From contig JABAAE010000022.1 of NCBI GenBank assembly GCA_014238905.1, positions 1 to 43,001 on the forward strand: 43,001 nt of DNA, given 5' to 3'. Below are positions 33,772-42,945 of the stretch, one piece after another. Below the pieces are notes generated by a model. That model was not told the origin of the DNA. It searched no databases and worked only from the letters and a program-made list of their open reading frames with translations. Each line of letters starts with the position of its first letter. The first letter of the stretch is position 1. Source of the DNA: Planctomycetota bacterium (lineage in GTDB: Bacteria > Planctomycetota > Planctomycetia > Pirellulales > Pirellulaceae). Both the position numbers and the translations under genes were made by a program.

Positions 33772-34124
33772 GACCAAGCGAATTCCATCAAAACTAAAAA
33801 TAGACGCATCAAACAAAACTGGTGGCAGTTTCAAAGCGGTGATGATTTCGTTGCTAACCTCGAATTCGTCCATGTATCGAAAATAATTTCATTTATCGAA
33901 AATCACAAAGTCTCTACCATCTCATTTGAATGAGATGGCCAATGTAGATGAAAAAAGGAAGCATATGTGTCTGTCAATGATTCCCCCCCCCTTGGGTCAC
34001 CCCGATCAATTTGCCAAACTCAAATGATCCGATATTCCTTTTTGGTGATTGTGCTGATGATGACAGGGCAGTACCGGAAGAAGGATGGCACGATCAGGCC
34101 AGTTCATTAACGGGCTGAAACTAA
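33772..34124. other. Intergenic stretch with a 10-bp stem
   Basis: CCATCTCATT and AATGAGATGG form an inverted repeat at 33917-33938 with a 2-nt centre. No T-run follows, so terminator function is doubtful. A C-tract lies near 33983. No gene is seen. Confidence 0.45.
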
Positions 34125-35579
34125 ATGACTAAATCCACCTTTCAATTCGACAATACCTATCTTCACCTACCACAGGTGTTCTATACCAAGCTCCAGCCGA
34201 CACCGGTTCCCAAGCCGGAAATCGTAATTACCAATACCTCGCTCGCCATCGATTTGGGCTTGGATTTTTCCGACACTAGCCCCGATGCACAAGCTGCGAT
34301 GTTGGCCGGCAACCAAATGCCGGAGGGGGCAGAACCGTTTGCTCAGGCTTATGCCGGACATCAATTTGGTCACTTTACCATGCTGGGTGATGGGCGTGCG
34401 ATTGCTTGGGGAGAGCATCTCACTCCGACAGGACAGCGTGTTGACATTCAATTCAAGGGTTCCGGCCCCACGCCCTACTCACGAGGTGGAGACGGACGCG
34501 CAGCGATCGGCCCGATGCTGCGTGAATATCTCATCAGCGAAGCGATGCACGCGTTAAACATCCCCACGACCCGTAGTCTTGCCGTGGTGACCAACGGGGA
34601 GCAGGTGTACCGTGAAACCGCCTTGCCAGGGGCAATCCTCACACGGGTTGCCAGTTCACACATTCGAGTCGGCACGTTTCAATACGCCGCACTACAACAA
34701 GACCCGAAAACCATCAGATCTCTGGTGGACTACACGATCAAACGGCACCCTCCACGCAGTGTGACAAAGCAGAATGAATCCCTTTCGCTGCTTGAATCTA
34801 TCATTGAAAAACAGGTAGAGCTGATCACCCATTGGATGCGAGTTGGTTTCGTCCATGGCGTCATGAACACCGACAATATGGCCTTGTCGGGGGAAACGAT
34901 TGATTATGGCCCATGCGCTTTCATGGACACTTACAATCCAGGGACGGTATTCAGTTCCATCGACCATAAGGGACGCTACGCCTATGCCAACCAACCCGCC
35001 ATAGCACAATGGAATTTAGCGAGATTCGCCGAGACCCTGTTGCCCCTGCTGGATGACGACGCCGAAAAAGCAAGAGAGATCGCCGAAGAGGCCATCAATG
35101 GTTTTGGCACAGCGTATAAGGATAAATCGCTCTCCATGCTGCGTGCCAAAATTGGCCTGTTCGGCGAGTCAGCAGAGGATGAAAGTCTAATGACTGATCT
35201 GCTTGATTGGATGCAAAGGCAAAAAGCGGATTACACCAACACTTTTCTGGATTTGACGAATGATGCACCGCCAAAAGGCGAGCCTTATGAGGACGAGACC
35301 TTCAAGAAATGGCATACCCGCTGGCAGGCACGGCTTGCTAAAAACACGGAACCACTCGAATCCTCTTTGTCTTTGATGCGTGCCAATAATCCGGTTGTGA
35401 TCCCCCGCAATCATCAAGTGGAACAGGTTCTGGAGGCTGCTACGCACGGCGATCTGAAACCACTGAAAGCCCTTCTGGCAGCGTTACAGAAACCCTACGA
35501 AAACAGCTCAGATTTAAAGCCCTACCAATCCCCACCCAAGCCTGAAGAAAAGATTTACCAGACATTTTGCGGAACGTAG
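34125..35579 (+). CDS. selO: Protein adenylyltransferase SelO
   Basis: At 484 residues this has the usual length of bacterial SelO (YdiU/UPF0061), a pseudokinase-fold enzyme that transfers AMP from ATP to Ser, Thr or Tyr of target proteins and is linked to redox stress. Visible motifs: AGHQFGHFTMLGDGRAI (77-93), KGSGPTPYSRGGDGRA (111-126), TTRSLAVVTNGEQVYRE (148-164), the active-site HGVMNTDN (244-251) and DYGP (260-263). It ends in FCGT, where animal homologues carry the selenocysteine-containing tail. There is no signal peptide, so it is cytosolic. The start ATG lacks a strong ribosome site. Its neighbours appear unrelated in function. Confidence 0.95.
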   Translation: MTKSTFQFDNTYLHLPQVFYTKLQPTPVPKPEIVITNTSLAIDLGLDFSDTSPDAQAAMLAGNQMPEGAEPFAQAYAGHQFGHFTMLGDGRAIAWGEHLTPTGQRVDIQFKGSGPTPYSRGGDGRAAIGPMLREYLISEAMHALNIPTTRSLAVVTNGEQVYRETALPGAILTRVASSHIRVGTFQYAALQQDPKTIRSLVDYTIKRHPPRSVTKQNESLSLLESIIEKQVELITHWMRVGFVHGVMNTDNMALSGETIDYGPCAFMDTYNPGTVFSSIDHKGRYAYANQPAIAQWNLARFAETLLPLLDDDAEKAREIAEEAINGFGTAYKDKSLSMLRAKIGLFGESAEDESLMTDLLDWMQRQKADYTNTFLDLTNDAPPKGEPYEDETFKKWHTRWQARLAKNTEPLESSLSLMRANNPVVIPRNHQVEQVLEAATHGDLKPLKALLAALQKPYENSSDLKPYQSPPKPEEKIYQTFCGT

Positions 35580-35620
35580 GCATTCATTTAAGCAGCCACG
35601 ACCGCTGCGATGTGGCAGTG

Positions 35621-35702
35621 ATCCACCAGTAACTCGGATTTACGCCGCGGTGATGTGGTCAAGATCTGGAACGATGGGATAGGCTGTGTGGGACCCCAGT
35701 TC
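35621..35702 (+). repeat. Dispersed structured repeat, family 1, copy 4 (diverged)
   Basis: It starts 41 nt after the selO stop. Conserved parts are GTGGTCAAGATCTGG and GATGGGATAGGCTGTGTGGG, then ACCCCAG; the first hairpin is changed to TTTACGCCGCGGTGATG. It lies between the convergent selO and alpha-2-macroglobulin genes; nothing else is seen in 35580-35847. Confidence 0.65.
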
Positions 35703-35847
35703 AACATCGCGATGAGCGGGGGAGCAATTGTCCCCTTTGTTAATCAAACCTTGATCGATATGACAAACGGCCAACTCGTTTTCCTTAAACAAAACGGCAG
35801 TTCTTAAAAGTCTTCGACCGGTTCGAATTCAGTGCCTTACGCTTCTC

Positions 35848-38800
35848 TCACTTGCTCGGTGTTATGGTGGCGGTGAGCCCGTCGTTCCAAATTTTGTGTT
35901 CGTCGGTGTAGTACAAGTACGCGCGACTGGCGGGACCGGTGTAGGTTCCGGGCACTGCGGCGATGAGGCTAATGGAAAGATCGACACGCTGCTCCGCTTC
36001 CATCCCTAACCAGTACAAGACAACTTCTCGGCCAATCACCTCGTAAGCGGCGATCTTCCCGGCAGCTACCAGTTCTTTCAACTGATCGTGACGAACTTCC
36101 AGGCCAGCCGGGATGCCGATGATGGCGGTGGGGGTTGGGATCTTTTCGTCCGTTTTGTTGATGACGGTCACGTTGGCTTCGGTAGCCACGCCTTCGTCGA
36201 TCTTGCTGTCGGCCAAAACAACTTTCAAGTGCAGTTTGCAACGTTGAGACGAATTGGGTGTCAGCGTGTTGTAGTCCGCCGTGATGGAATATGGCATGTC
36301 GGAACCGCCTTCCATGACGACTTGGATCTGGTGATTGCCTACGGTCAACAGTTCACCGATCGAGGCGAGTTCAATCGCGCCTTGCGTATCGTTCGTAAAA
36401 ATAACGGGGTCGCCAACGGGTTTGCCGTCGACGATTAGCTGCAAAGTTCCTGGTGACGTCGGTTTCGCATGGGCCTTGTCGTACGCCACGATAGCACGCA
36501 ATGCAAGGATCGTGGATTGTGTCGAACCGAACCGACCACCTTTGCAGACTTCGGCCAGGTACTTAATGGCCCGCTCGACGTTTTGAGTGTATTTAGGATT
36601 GCGAAGCCACGCTGTCGCTGCGAGCGATGTGGTTTCGATCCTGAGCGATTCACCTCCACTGCCGACGACCGAAACCGTGGCACCTTCTACCGAACCGTTA
36701 CTAGCCTGCCTGCCCGCCAATTTGTCGAGCATGTGTTCTTCGCCTTCTTTTTCACCAGCTCGCGAGAACACGTTGGCGGCCAACGCCATGACGTAGGTAT
36801 TGTCGGTTTCTTCGGCTGCTTTTCGAACCCATGCCACTTCTTTAGAAAGATCGGCGTCAACACCGGCTTCCAGCAGTGCCCACGTGTCGTACGTATAAGC
36901 CACTTCAGGGTCCGCCAACCAAGTGTGCAGCGTGCGCGTTTTCCGTTGGAAACCGCCCGTGCCGTCACGTTGCTTGAGTAGCCAATCGCTAGTACGCCGT
37001 AGCATGGCCGAATCGACGTAGCGAACCTGCGCCATGTCCGTGAATTCCATCAAACCGTAGGCGGTCAACGCGTCGTGGCCCGGATCGTTTCCAAACCACT
37101 CAAATCCGCCCGTCTTACACTCATAACCGATTAACCTTTGATAGCCTTTTTCTAACATGCCTGCGCTGCGTTCGATCAGAGTGGGATCAACGTCCTGATG
37201 GGACATGAAGTACTGCTGAGCCATCACCAATGGATAGGTCGACGAACTGGTTTGTTCAAAGCAACCGCAAGGCTCGCGAATCAACCGTGCGAGTGCTTCG
37301 GTCATGCTGGCCAACGGTGTTGGATAAATGACAATCCGGGTGTTGACGCTACCTTTGACTAACGCTGCGGGAATCGTTAGTTCGTGTGTCACCGTGTCGC
37401 CATCACCAATCAATCCGCCAAAACCGACTTCCAACGGGAAGCCCAAAGGCTTGACAGCCATGTTGCGAGTCACTCGGTCCGAATAGCCACCTACATTTGC
37501 ACCGAGTATCACCTGGGCGTTGCCCGGTTGATTGCCGATCCTGATATTGACCAACTTGCGGAGCCGTTGATCAGAGGTCAGCGAGAAACTCGCGTTCGAC
37601 TTGGTCGCCGTTGCTGCCGAGTTTACCTCGACTGAATACGAACCCTTCGTCAAGGCACTGCCTGTCGCGTTAACCAAGGCAATTGGCAGGCGGACGTCAT
37701 CGCCGGTGGTTACCTCGAGCGGCACCTTCGGTTCGACGTAGAACGGTTGGACCGATTCGATTTGAAGCGAGGATTGCCCGATCGCTCCGTTGGCCGAAAA
37801 CGCATCGGCGAAGGTGCGGAAGCTGGTGACGGAATCATTCAATGCAAATTTTACGCTGGCCTTGCCATTTTCGTCAGTTTTGACTCCCGCATTCCAATAC
37901 AAGGTCTCTGTAAAATCGAATCGGTCGCCCGCTTTTCGGCCGGCTCGAACCTGATGAGCGTAAACGCGTACAGCCACAAAATCGTTGGCCACATCCCAAA
38001 AAGATCCTCCACCCGCGATAAATTTACCCGCATCGGCCGATTGGCGTTTTCGTAGTGCTTCTAACATTTTCTTTGCTTCGGGACGTTGTGCGTTTTGCCG
38101 GAGAATGGGCTCTTGAGCCACCTTCAAGCGATCTTCCTTCGCAAAATCTGCGTCAGCTAACTCAGCATCAACCACTGGAGCGGGTTTATCGGCTTGGTTT
38201 TCTCCGGGTGGTTGCGCGGGGGCTGCCGGTTCAGCTGCCTGTGCTGGTTGAGGTTGCGCTTGGCCCTTTTCAAGTCTGAATCGTTCGGCAAACAGCAGCT
38301 CGGACTCGCGTTCGGTTTGCAGACGTAATGCTAAAGCTCGTCGAGCGTCGTCGCCGTGTCCTTCCAGGAATTTGTCAATTCTGCTGTAGGCAAATCGACG
38401 CCAGCCTTGCGTACCGAGCAGTAAGTCTACGGCCAGATCAGAGTCCTCGTTTTGTGGGTCGAAATAGATTTGCGCGTCCGCTAAGTCCTTCACGTCGTTT
38501 TCCAACAACACCATGACTGGTAGTCTAGGTGCCTGGTCACGCGTTTCTATCATTTCCAGAACACTGTCGTCAGTGACCGTCAATCCGACAACTGCCGAAA
38601 TCGGTTTGCCATTGGCATCGGTAGTAACAATGTCGAGTCTTGCCGTTCCACCGGGAGTGTATTGTGTTGCATTTGGGGTGATTGTGATTTGTACATTGTC
38701 GTTGGGTTGGCGGAAGATCAACCGTTCGGCGAGCGGTTTGCCGCTTTCCTCCCATACGGTTGCCACGAGTACGCCGGCGATAGAATCGGCGGGAGTGAAC

Positions 38801-40005
38801 TTTGCTTTGGCCAATCCACCGTTCACGTCGACAAAGTTCAGTTTTGCGATTTCGATTTCCTGATGCCGTAGAGTAACGGAAAACGGCTTGCCGTCGCTGG
38901 TTCCCGCCTTGATGACTACCGGTTCGCCTGCCTCGTAAATGTTTTTCACGGATCGAATGACAGCGCCGGATTTCACTTTGGAGAGCGGGTAAGTGGAATT
39001 GATTCCCGAGGGCTGAGTGATCTTTAGGGAGTACTTCTTACCGGCTGTCGGAGTCAAGCTGAAACGACCTCGTCCCTCGTGCTGGCTTTTGAACTTGGCA
39101 ACTTCGTTACCTTCTTCATCAACCACAATGCCTGCCAGATCGGCCGGCTTCTTTGCCGGGGTGAAGGCTTCATAGTAGACTCGATTCGGCAAGCCCGCGA
39201 TCAGGTCGCCACCTTCGGGATACATGGTCAGATCGACGGTCTGCAACAGAATCGGAATAGTCTTGCTGGCCGTCTCGACAATGCCACCGTCCTGGATCAC
39301 CATCGCCAGCGTGCCTTCGCCTCGTTTGATATGCTTGGGCAGTTTGAAACGAGCGACGCAGTTGCCCTTGTTGTCGACGGTCGCTGGTCCGCGGAACAGT
39401 TCGTTTCCGTCCACACGAGCAGTCACAGTGACCTTGGCTCCAACTGGAATACCGCCTTCGGCTCGCTCCACCGAAAGGGTGGCAGCTACGTCGTCGTCCG
39501 GTCCATAGCCGTCGCGAAGGAACTTGATTTGCGATTTCAGCCGAGGAGCTCGATAGGCTCGGATATCGAACTTCCGTTCTCCTGGAGCGTGACCGTTCCC
39601 GGGATAGGTCACCTTAATCGTGTATTCGCCACCTGCTTGCTCTTCAGGGACTTTCCACTGAAAGCCTAACACACTGTCCTGCGAATTCACCCAACCGGAC
39701 GCCACCGAATCGCCTTTCGGGCCAGTGACGGTAAACGCTGCCTGAAGTTGCATTTTCTTAGGTAGTGGCTTGCGAGTCGCATAGTGGAGGACCATACCGC
39801 GGACGTACATCGTTTCGCCTGGCTTATACAAGGGCTTATCGGTACTCAAGTGCGTCAGGTAACGATCCGCTCCACCAAGTATTTTCGTTGTCGCGCCGTC
39901 TGGGGTCTTCTTGGCCGGATCGGCATCGGCCCATGTCACCTGCCAAACGGCCGCAAGACACGATAAAACGCACAAGAACGCCAATAGGAATCGCGGCTTT
40001 GACAT
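35848..40005 (-). CDS. Bacterial alpha-2-macroglobulin-like protein
   Basis: The ATG at 40005 is preferred (AGGAG 8 nt upstream; a GTG three codons earlier lies in the ribosome site), giving 1385 residues. Signal peptide (1-27), then MG domains (LSTDKPLYKPGETMYVRGMV; QSTLQIESVQPFY-like SSLQIESVQPFYVEPKVPLE), a Pro/Ala-rich linker near 590-620, and the thioester motif CGCFEQTSS with Cys915 and Gln918 intact. A helical thioester domain and an end domain follow. Such proteins trap proteases that attack the envelope. The usual partner, penicillin-binding protein 1C (pbpC), is not in the window. There is no lipobox, so it is probably soluble or anchored through its signal. Confidence 0.92.
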   Translation of the reverse strand: MSKPRFLLAFLCVLSCLAAVWQVTWADADPAKKTPDGATTKILGGADRYLTHLSTDKPLYKPGETMYVRGMVLHYATRKPLPKKMQLQAAFTVTGPKGDSVASGWVNSQDSVLGFQWKVPEEQAGGEYTIKVTYPGNGHAPGERKFDIRAYRAPRLKSQIKFLRDGYGPDDDVAATLSVERAEGGIPVGAKVTVTARVDGNELFRGPATVDNKGNCVARFKLPKHIKRGEGTLAMVIQDGGIVETASKTIPILLQTVDLTMYPEGGDLIAGLPNRVYYEAFTPAKKPADLAGIVVDEEGNEVAKFKSQHEGRGRFSLTPTAGKKYSLKITQPSGINSTYPLSKVKSGAVIRSVKNIYEAGEPVVIKAGTSDGKPFSVTLRHQEIEIAKLNFVDVNGGLAKAKFTPADSIAGVLVATVWEESGKPLAERLIFRQPNDNVQITITPNATQYTPGGTARLDIVTTDANGKPISAVVGLTVTDDSVLEMIETRDQAPRLPVMVLLENDVKDLADAQIYFDPQNEDSDLAVDLLLGTQGWRRFAYSRIDKFLEGHGDDARRALALRLQTERESELLFAERFRLEKGQAQPQPAQAAEPAAPAQPPGENQADKPAPVVDAELADADFAKEDRLKVAQEPILRQNAQRPEAKKMLEALRKRQSADAGKFIAGGGSFWDVANDFVAVRVYAHQVRAGRKAGDRFDFTETLYWNAGVKTDENGKASVKFALNDSVTSFRTFADAFSANGAIGQSSLQIESVQPFYVEPKVPLEVTTGDDVRLPIALVNATGSALTKGSYSVEVNSAATATKSNASFSLTSDQRLRKLVNIRIGNQPGNAQVILGANVGGYSDRVTRNMAVKPLGFPLEVGFGGLIGDGDTVTHELTIPAALVKGSVNTRIVIYPTPLASMTEALARLIREPCGCFEQTSSSTYPLVMAQQYFMSHQDVDPTLIERSAGMLEKGYQRLIGYECKTGGFEWFGNDPGHDALTAYGLMEFTDMAQVRYVDSAMLRRTSDWLLKQRDGTGGFQRKTRTLHTWLADPEVAYTYDTWALLEAGVDADLSKEVAWVRKAAEETDNTYVMALAANVFSRAGEKEGEEHMLDKLAGRQASNGSVEGATVSVVGSGGESLRIETTSLAATAWLRNPKYTQNVERAIKYLAEVCKGGRFGSTQSTILALRAIVAYDKAHAKPTSPGTLQLIVDGKPVGDPVIFTNDTQGAIELASIGELLTVGNHQIQVVMEGGSDMPYSITADYNTLTPNSSQRCKLHLKVVLADSKIDEGVATEANVTVINKTDEKIPTPTAIIGIPAGLEVRHDQLKELVAAGKIAAYEVIGREVVLYWLGMEAEQRVDLSISLIAAVPGTYTGPASRAYLYYTDEHKIWNDGLTATITPSK

Positions 40006-40302
40006 CGAAAACACTCCTGGAAAAAATGGTCGGGATTAATGGCGACGTTGTCATGACGAATTTGCTAACGGTTTGTTTCCAAATTCTACAGAATTGTTTT
40101 TAAATTCTTCAGATTTCGAGGATATCCATGCATTGACGACACGATGACAATCAAGCATCGCTGATCATTACAGTAGAAAACACACCGCGTACCTTGATTA
40201 TCGATCACCTCTTCTTTGAAAAGGTGGGAGCCTCCGCGATGTCCCCAGTACTATATTTTCCCCGCGGTTCCTCAGTTGATGCTGTCCAAGAATCAAGGAT
40301 GA
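40006..40302. other. Intergenic stretch upstream of alpha-2-macroglobulin
   Basis: It is AT-rich close to the gene (TTTTTAAATTCTTCAGATTT near 40098), which suits a promoter, but no clear -35/-10 pair was assigned. No gene is seen. Two short plus-strand frames around 40250-40320 hint at decayed coding sequence leading into the fragment that follows. Confidence 0.4.
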
Positions 40303-40482
40303 AGACTCGTCGATGAAAGCCTCTTCTCGCTACTGGGACAAGGTGATGATGAACTTAAGGAGTTGCTGGAAGATCAGGATCCAAAAGAGTTGGAAGGTAT
40401 CTACCGTCAGCGGCAGGCTGAAGACCAGAATTCGCTCGATTTTTCTGATTGGCTAGAAAGCCAACTGAAAATTGCGATTTAA
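40303..40482 (+). pseudogene. Acidic C-terminal fragment of an unknown protein
   Basis: After a TGA at 40300 the frame reads 59 codons (DDELKELLEDQDPKELEGIY, DFSDWLESQLKIAI) to TAA. The pattern looks like real coding sequence with two helices, but no start codon lies in it; an in-frame ATG at 40279 is separated from it by the TGA. It is probably the end of a decayed gene. Family-1 repeat copy 5 follows 9 nt later. Confidence 0.4.
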
Positions 40483-40491
40483 CGCCTCCCC

Positions 40492-40580
40492 AGTCGCACG
40501 CTATACACCCGGCACCCCGCATTCACGTCCACCGGCTGTGGTAAAGATCTGGGTGCGATGGGATTGGTTGTGTAAGAGTC
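40492..40580 (+). repeat. Dispersed structured repeat, family 1, copy 5
   Basis: Shared blocks are GTCGCACGCTATA, CCCCGCATTCAC, GTGGTAAAGATCTGGGTG and GATGGGATTGGTTGTGT. The palindromic part is changed to CACGTCCACCGGCTGTGG and the second hairpin is lost, so this is the most decayed copy. Confidence 0.7.
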
Positions 40581-40655
40581 GTAGGTATCCGCATCGCGGT
40601 ATTTCAAAAGAAATGAATGAATGTTTTGAAAAGATAGATGGAATTGAGGTGGTAA

Positions 40656-40796
40656 TTGGTCCTCCAGAATCTCTCGTACTTAGCCTTCGCCGCCTGTCAG
40701 CCGGACGAGAAGATCGAGTCGTTCACCGAGCAGCCAAAGTTCGAGGGCAACGCCACACAATCTGAGGGCCGGCATCAAGCGTATCTTGACGCCTGA
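40656..40796 (+). other. Small open frame, possible lipoprotein-like remnant
   Basis: From TTG at 40656 the frame reads 46 residues (LSYLAFAACQPDEKIESFTE, QPKFEGNATQSEGRHQAYLD). LAFAACQ resembles a lipobox, but the hydrophobic segment before it is too short. It is more likely a relic or a chance frame than a working gene. Confidence 0.2.
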
Positions 40797-40816
40797 AATC
40801 CCGGCCGGCACTGCTG

Positions 40817-40830
40817 ACCGACCGGTCGGT
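40817..40830. promoter_or_regulatory. Perfect 14-bp palindrome, TetR-type operator candidate
   Basis: ACCGACCGGTCGGT is self-complementary and matches the style of AcrR/TetR operators. It lies 324 bp before the cupin gene with no regulator gene beside it. It differs from the 13336-13351 operator, so a different regulator would bind it. Confidence 0.4.
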
Positions 40831-41153
40831 TCGGCTTGAATCTACGGCCAGCCAGCTTGGATGAAAGATGGGGTCCGACCGGGCTTGCACTGGATGTCAG
40901 CGCTGAAGTCCGATTTCGGTCATGTAAACTTGCATCCCAGCCGAAATATAGAATGAATCGACAAGCTCGCGCGACTCGAGGTCCATTCCCTCCTGCTATT
41001 CTTTTTCTTACACTTCAAGGTATGCTAGCAACTCGGAGGATTCGGTTCTTAGCCCCCTCGTTGAGTTGTAGCAAACTGGAACCATTTATTTACTCGTCCA
41101 AAAACTTTTTTGGAACCGACATACTTCTTTAGATTCATTGAGGTGCATCACTC

Positions 41154-42482
41154 ATGGCTGATTCGACGTCAATTCTCGCAGATAAACTGCACGAGTACCC
41201 GCAACACGATGTGATCGACGGGACCAACGGAGCATCGGCTTCGGCTCTCGATGACTGCCTGAACAAGCACGGCGGGGTGTTGCAACTACTGCACCGCTAC
41301 GCCGGCCGGACATTTTGTACGCCAGGTAAACGCCTTCGCCTTGATGAGCGATCTTATTATCCGGACTACATGAACGGTACGGGGCTTGATGAACTTTGGA
41401 TGGGCTGCACCGTTCCCATCGTGACGGGTGTCATCGACACGCGGACGAAGAAAGCACCGTTTCGTGAAGGTGAATCGCACGTTCTCACTCCAAACGGGCA
41501 AGTCATCTCCCTGCAGGACTTGATCGTCGCCAGCCCAAAAGGTGTCATGGGTGAAAAGGTAACGGCCTTCTCAGAATCTCTATTCGGCAAGCCGACCTGG
41601 CCGATCGTGTCAAAGAAGTTCGATAATCTGAATCCCATTCCCAATCATCTTCATTGGGAGAAATGGGAAGTGTATGACATCAATTCTTTCGACAACCCAG
41701 GTGTCAGTGCCTCGCATTATCACACCACGGCAATGGGTTTGTACTCGTTCGTGACGAAGGAGCAGTTTCTGGCCTGCATGAAGCGTTTCGGAAAGAACGA
41801 TTATAACGGGATCCGGCATTTGGCGCCGCACGTGATGATGCAACTCGATAACGGTTTCGTGATGCCCAACGGTGTGCTGCACTCACCGACAGACCTTTGC
41901 ACGCATGAACTGCACGTCACGATGGATGAGCATTTCCTGGCTGAGGACCTTACGCTTGATGGACGTATCTCAGCAGCGGATGCGTTTTACGCATGCAGGG
42001 AAGAGGACTATCCCAAGGAACGGCACGAAGATTGGGATTACCTGGTTGAAAAGTTTGACTTCGCAGCGAACCAAGACCCGGATTTCGTCCTGATGAATTC
42101 GCGTCCGACCATCCCCGCCGAAGAATTCGTCGATCAAGGGGTTGATGCAAAGTGGATCGTTTACGGTGATTTTCTGGACGAGCAGAAGTGCTCGATCCTC
42201 CGACTCACCGTGCAGCCCGGGGGTAAGACGAATTTTTGCCCGGAGAGTCCGACGCTGTTCCACACCAATGGCGGAAGCGGCCGCGTTGGCAAGCTCGAGG
42301 TGCGATATCATCAGGATATGATTCTCGGCGAGGTCTATGCCGAGATCGGATTCATCACTCAGGCCGCCCTTGCCAACGGCGGTGTGGAAATCGAGAACAC
42401 GGGAACTGAACCGCTCGTGTTGACCTTCGACTTCCCGCAGCAGGCGCATTCCCAAACACCGGGTGTTTCCGTTGCGAAGTAG
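41154..42482 (+). CDS. Mannose-6-phosphate-isomerase-like cupin protein
   Basis: This 442-residue cytosolic protein has no signal peptide; GAGGTG lies 9 nt upstream. A cupin metal site is visible: HLHWEKWEVY (His165, His167, Glu172) fits HxH(x)4E, and MPNGVLHSP with His243 fits the second cupin motif. HELHVTMDE (251-259) resembles the conserved end of the class I phosphomannose isomerase pocket. HYH at 188-190 lies nearby. A second beta-rich domain with weak cupin character covers about 330-435. The specific substrate is unknown; a sugar or sugar-phosphate isomerase is the best guess. Confidence 0.7.
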   Translation: MADSTSILADKLHEYPQHDVIDGTNGASASALDDCLNKHGGVLQLLHRYAGRTFCTPGKRLRLDERSYYPDYMNGTGLDELWMGCTVPIVTGVIDTRTKKAPFREGESHVLTPNGQVISLQDLIVASPKGVMGEKVTAFSESLFGKPTWPIVSKKFDNLNPIPNHLHWEKWEVYDINSFDNPGVSASHYHTTAMGLYSFVTKEQFLACMKRFGKNDYNGIRHLAPHVMMQLDNGFVMPNGVLHSPTDLCTHELHVTMDEHFLAEDLTLDGRISAADAFYACREEDYPKERHEDWDYLVEKFDFAANQDPDFVLMNSRPTIPAEEFVDQGVDAKWIVYGDFLDEQKCSILRLTVQPGGKTNFCPESPTLFHTNGGSGRVGKLEVRYHQDMILGEVYAEIGFITQAALANGGVEIENTGTEPLVLTFDFPQQAHSQTPGVSVAK

Positions 42483-42524
42483 TCGCTCGATGTCGGTCGT
42501 CTACCTATCGGTCTGCCTCATTGG

Positions 42525-42896
42525 TCATATTGACCGAGCCGGTTTGGCTTGAAAGACAAAGTTCACCTGGCAGCGATTGGCAATCCAGCGACGTTGAGCG
42601 GAGGAATGTTCGAAACGGCTCAAGTCGGGGCGGTCGTGGTGAACTTGCTTCACCCCAACCAACACCAAGGCTCGCCAATGTCGGGTCTTTTTTTTGTCAT
42701 CACTTAATAGACGGTCGTTGGTGGCAAACTTCTGGCCGTTGCGTGGGGGAACATTGGGGGAACGGTCGAGCTTCCTCTGGACAAAAATCCCAAAATGGTT
42801 ATCGCTGAGTGTTTCGGAGTTTGCCTTGTCGGTGTCTTCGAATTGCCCGATGAATGCGTGAACCCTCAGTTGCTTTGCGTACCAAAACGGGGCCAA
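42525..42896 (-). CDS. Doubtful hypothetical frame
   Basis: A 123-codon minus-strand frame (LRVHAFIGQFEDTDKANSET, NHFGIFVQRKLDR) has some protein-like composition but no recognised domain. An overlapping plus-strand frame also looks weakly coding (LAAIGNPATLSGGMFETAQV). At most one is real, and both may be remnants. Nothing else is seen in 42483-42945. Confidence 0.2.
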   Translation of the reverse strand: MAPFWYAKQLRVHAFIGQFEDTDKANSETLSDNHFGIFVQRKLDRSPNVPPRNGQKFATNDRLLSDDKKKTRHWRALVLVGVKQVHHDRPDLSRFEHSSAQRRWIANRCQVNFVFQAKPARSI

Positions 42897-42945
42897 TTCT
42901 CGCCGAAAGTCTCTGGCTCTTGCCCCTCGGGCCTAGTTTGAGTTG

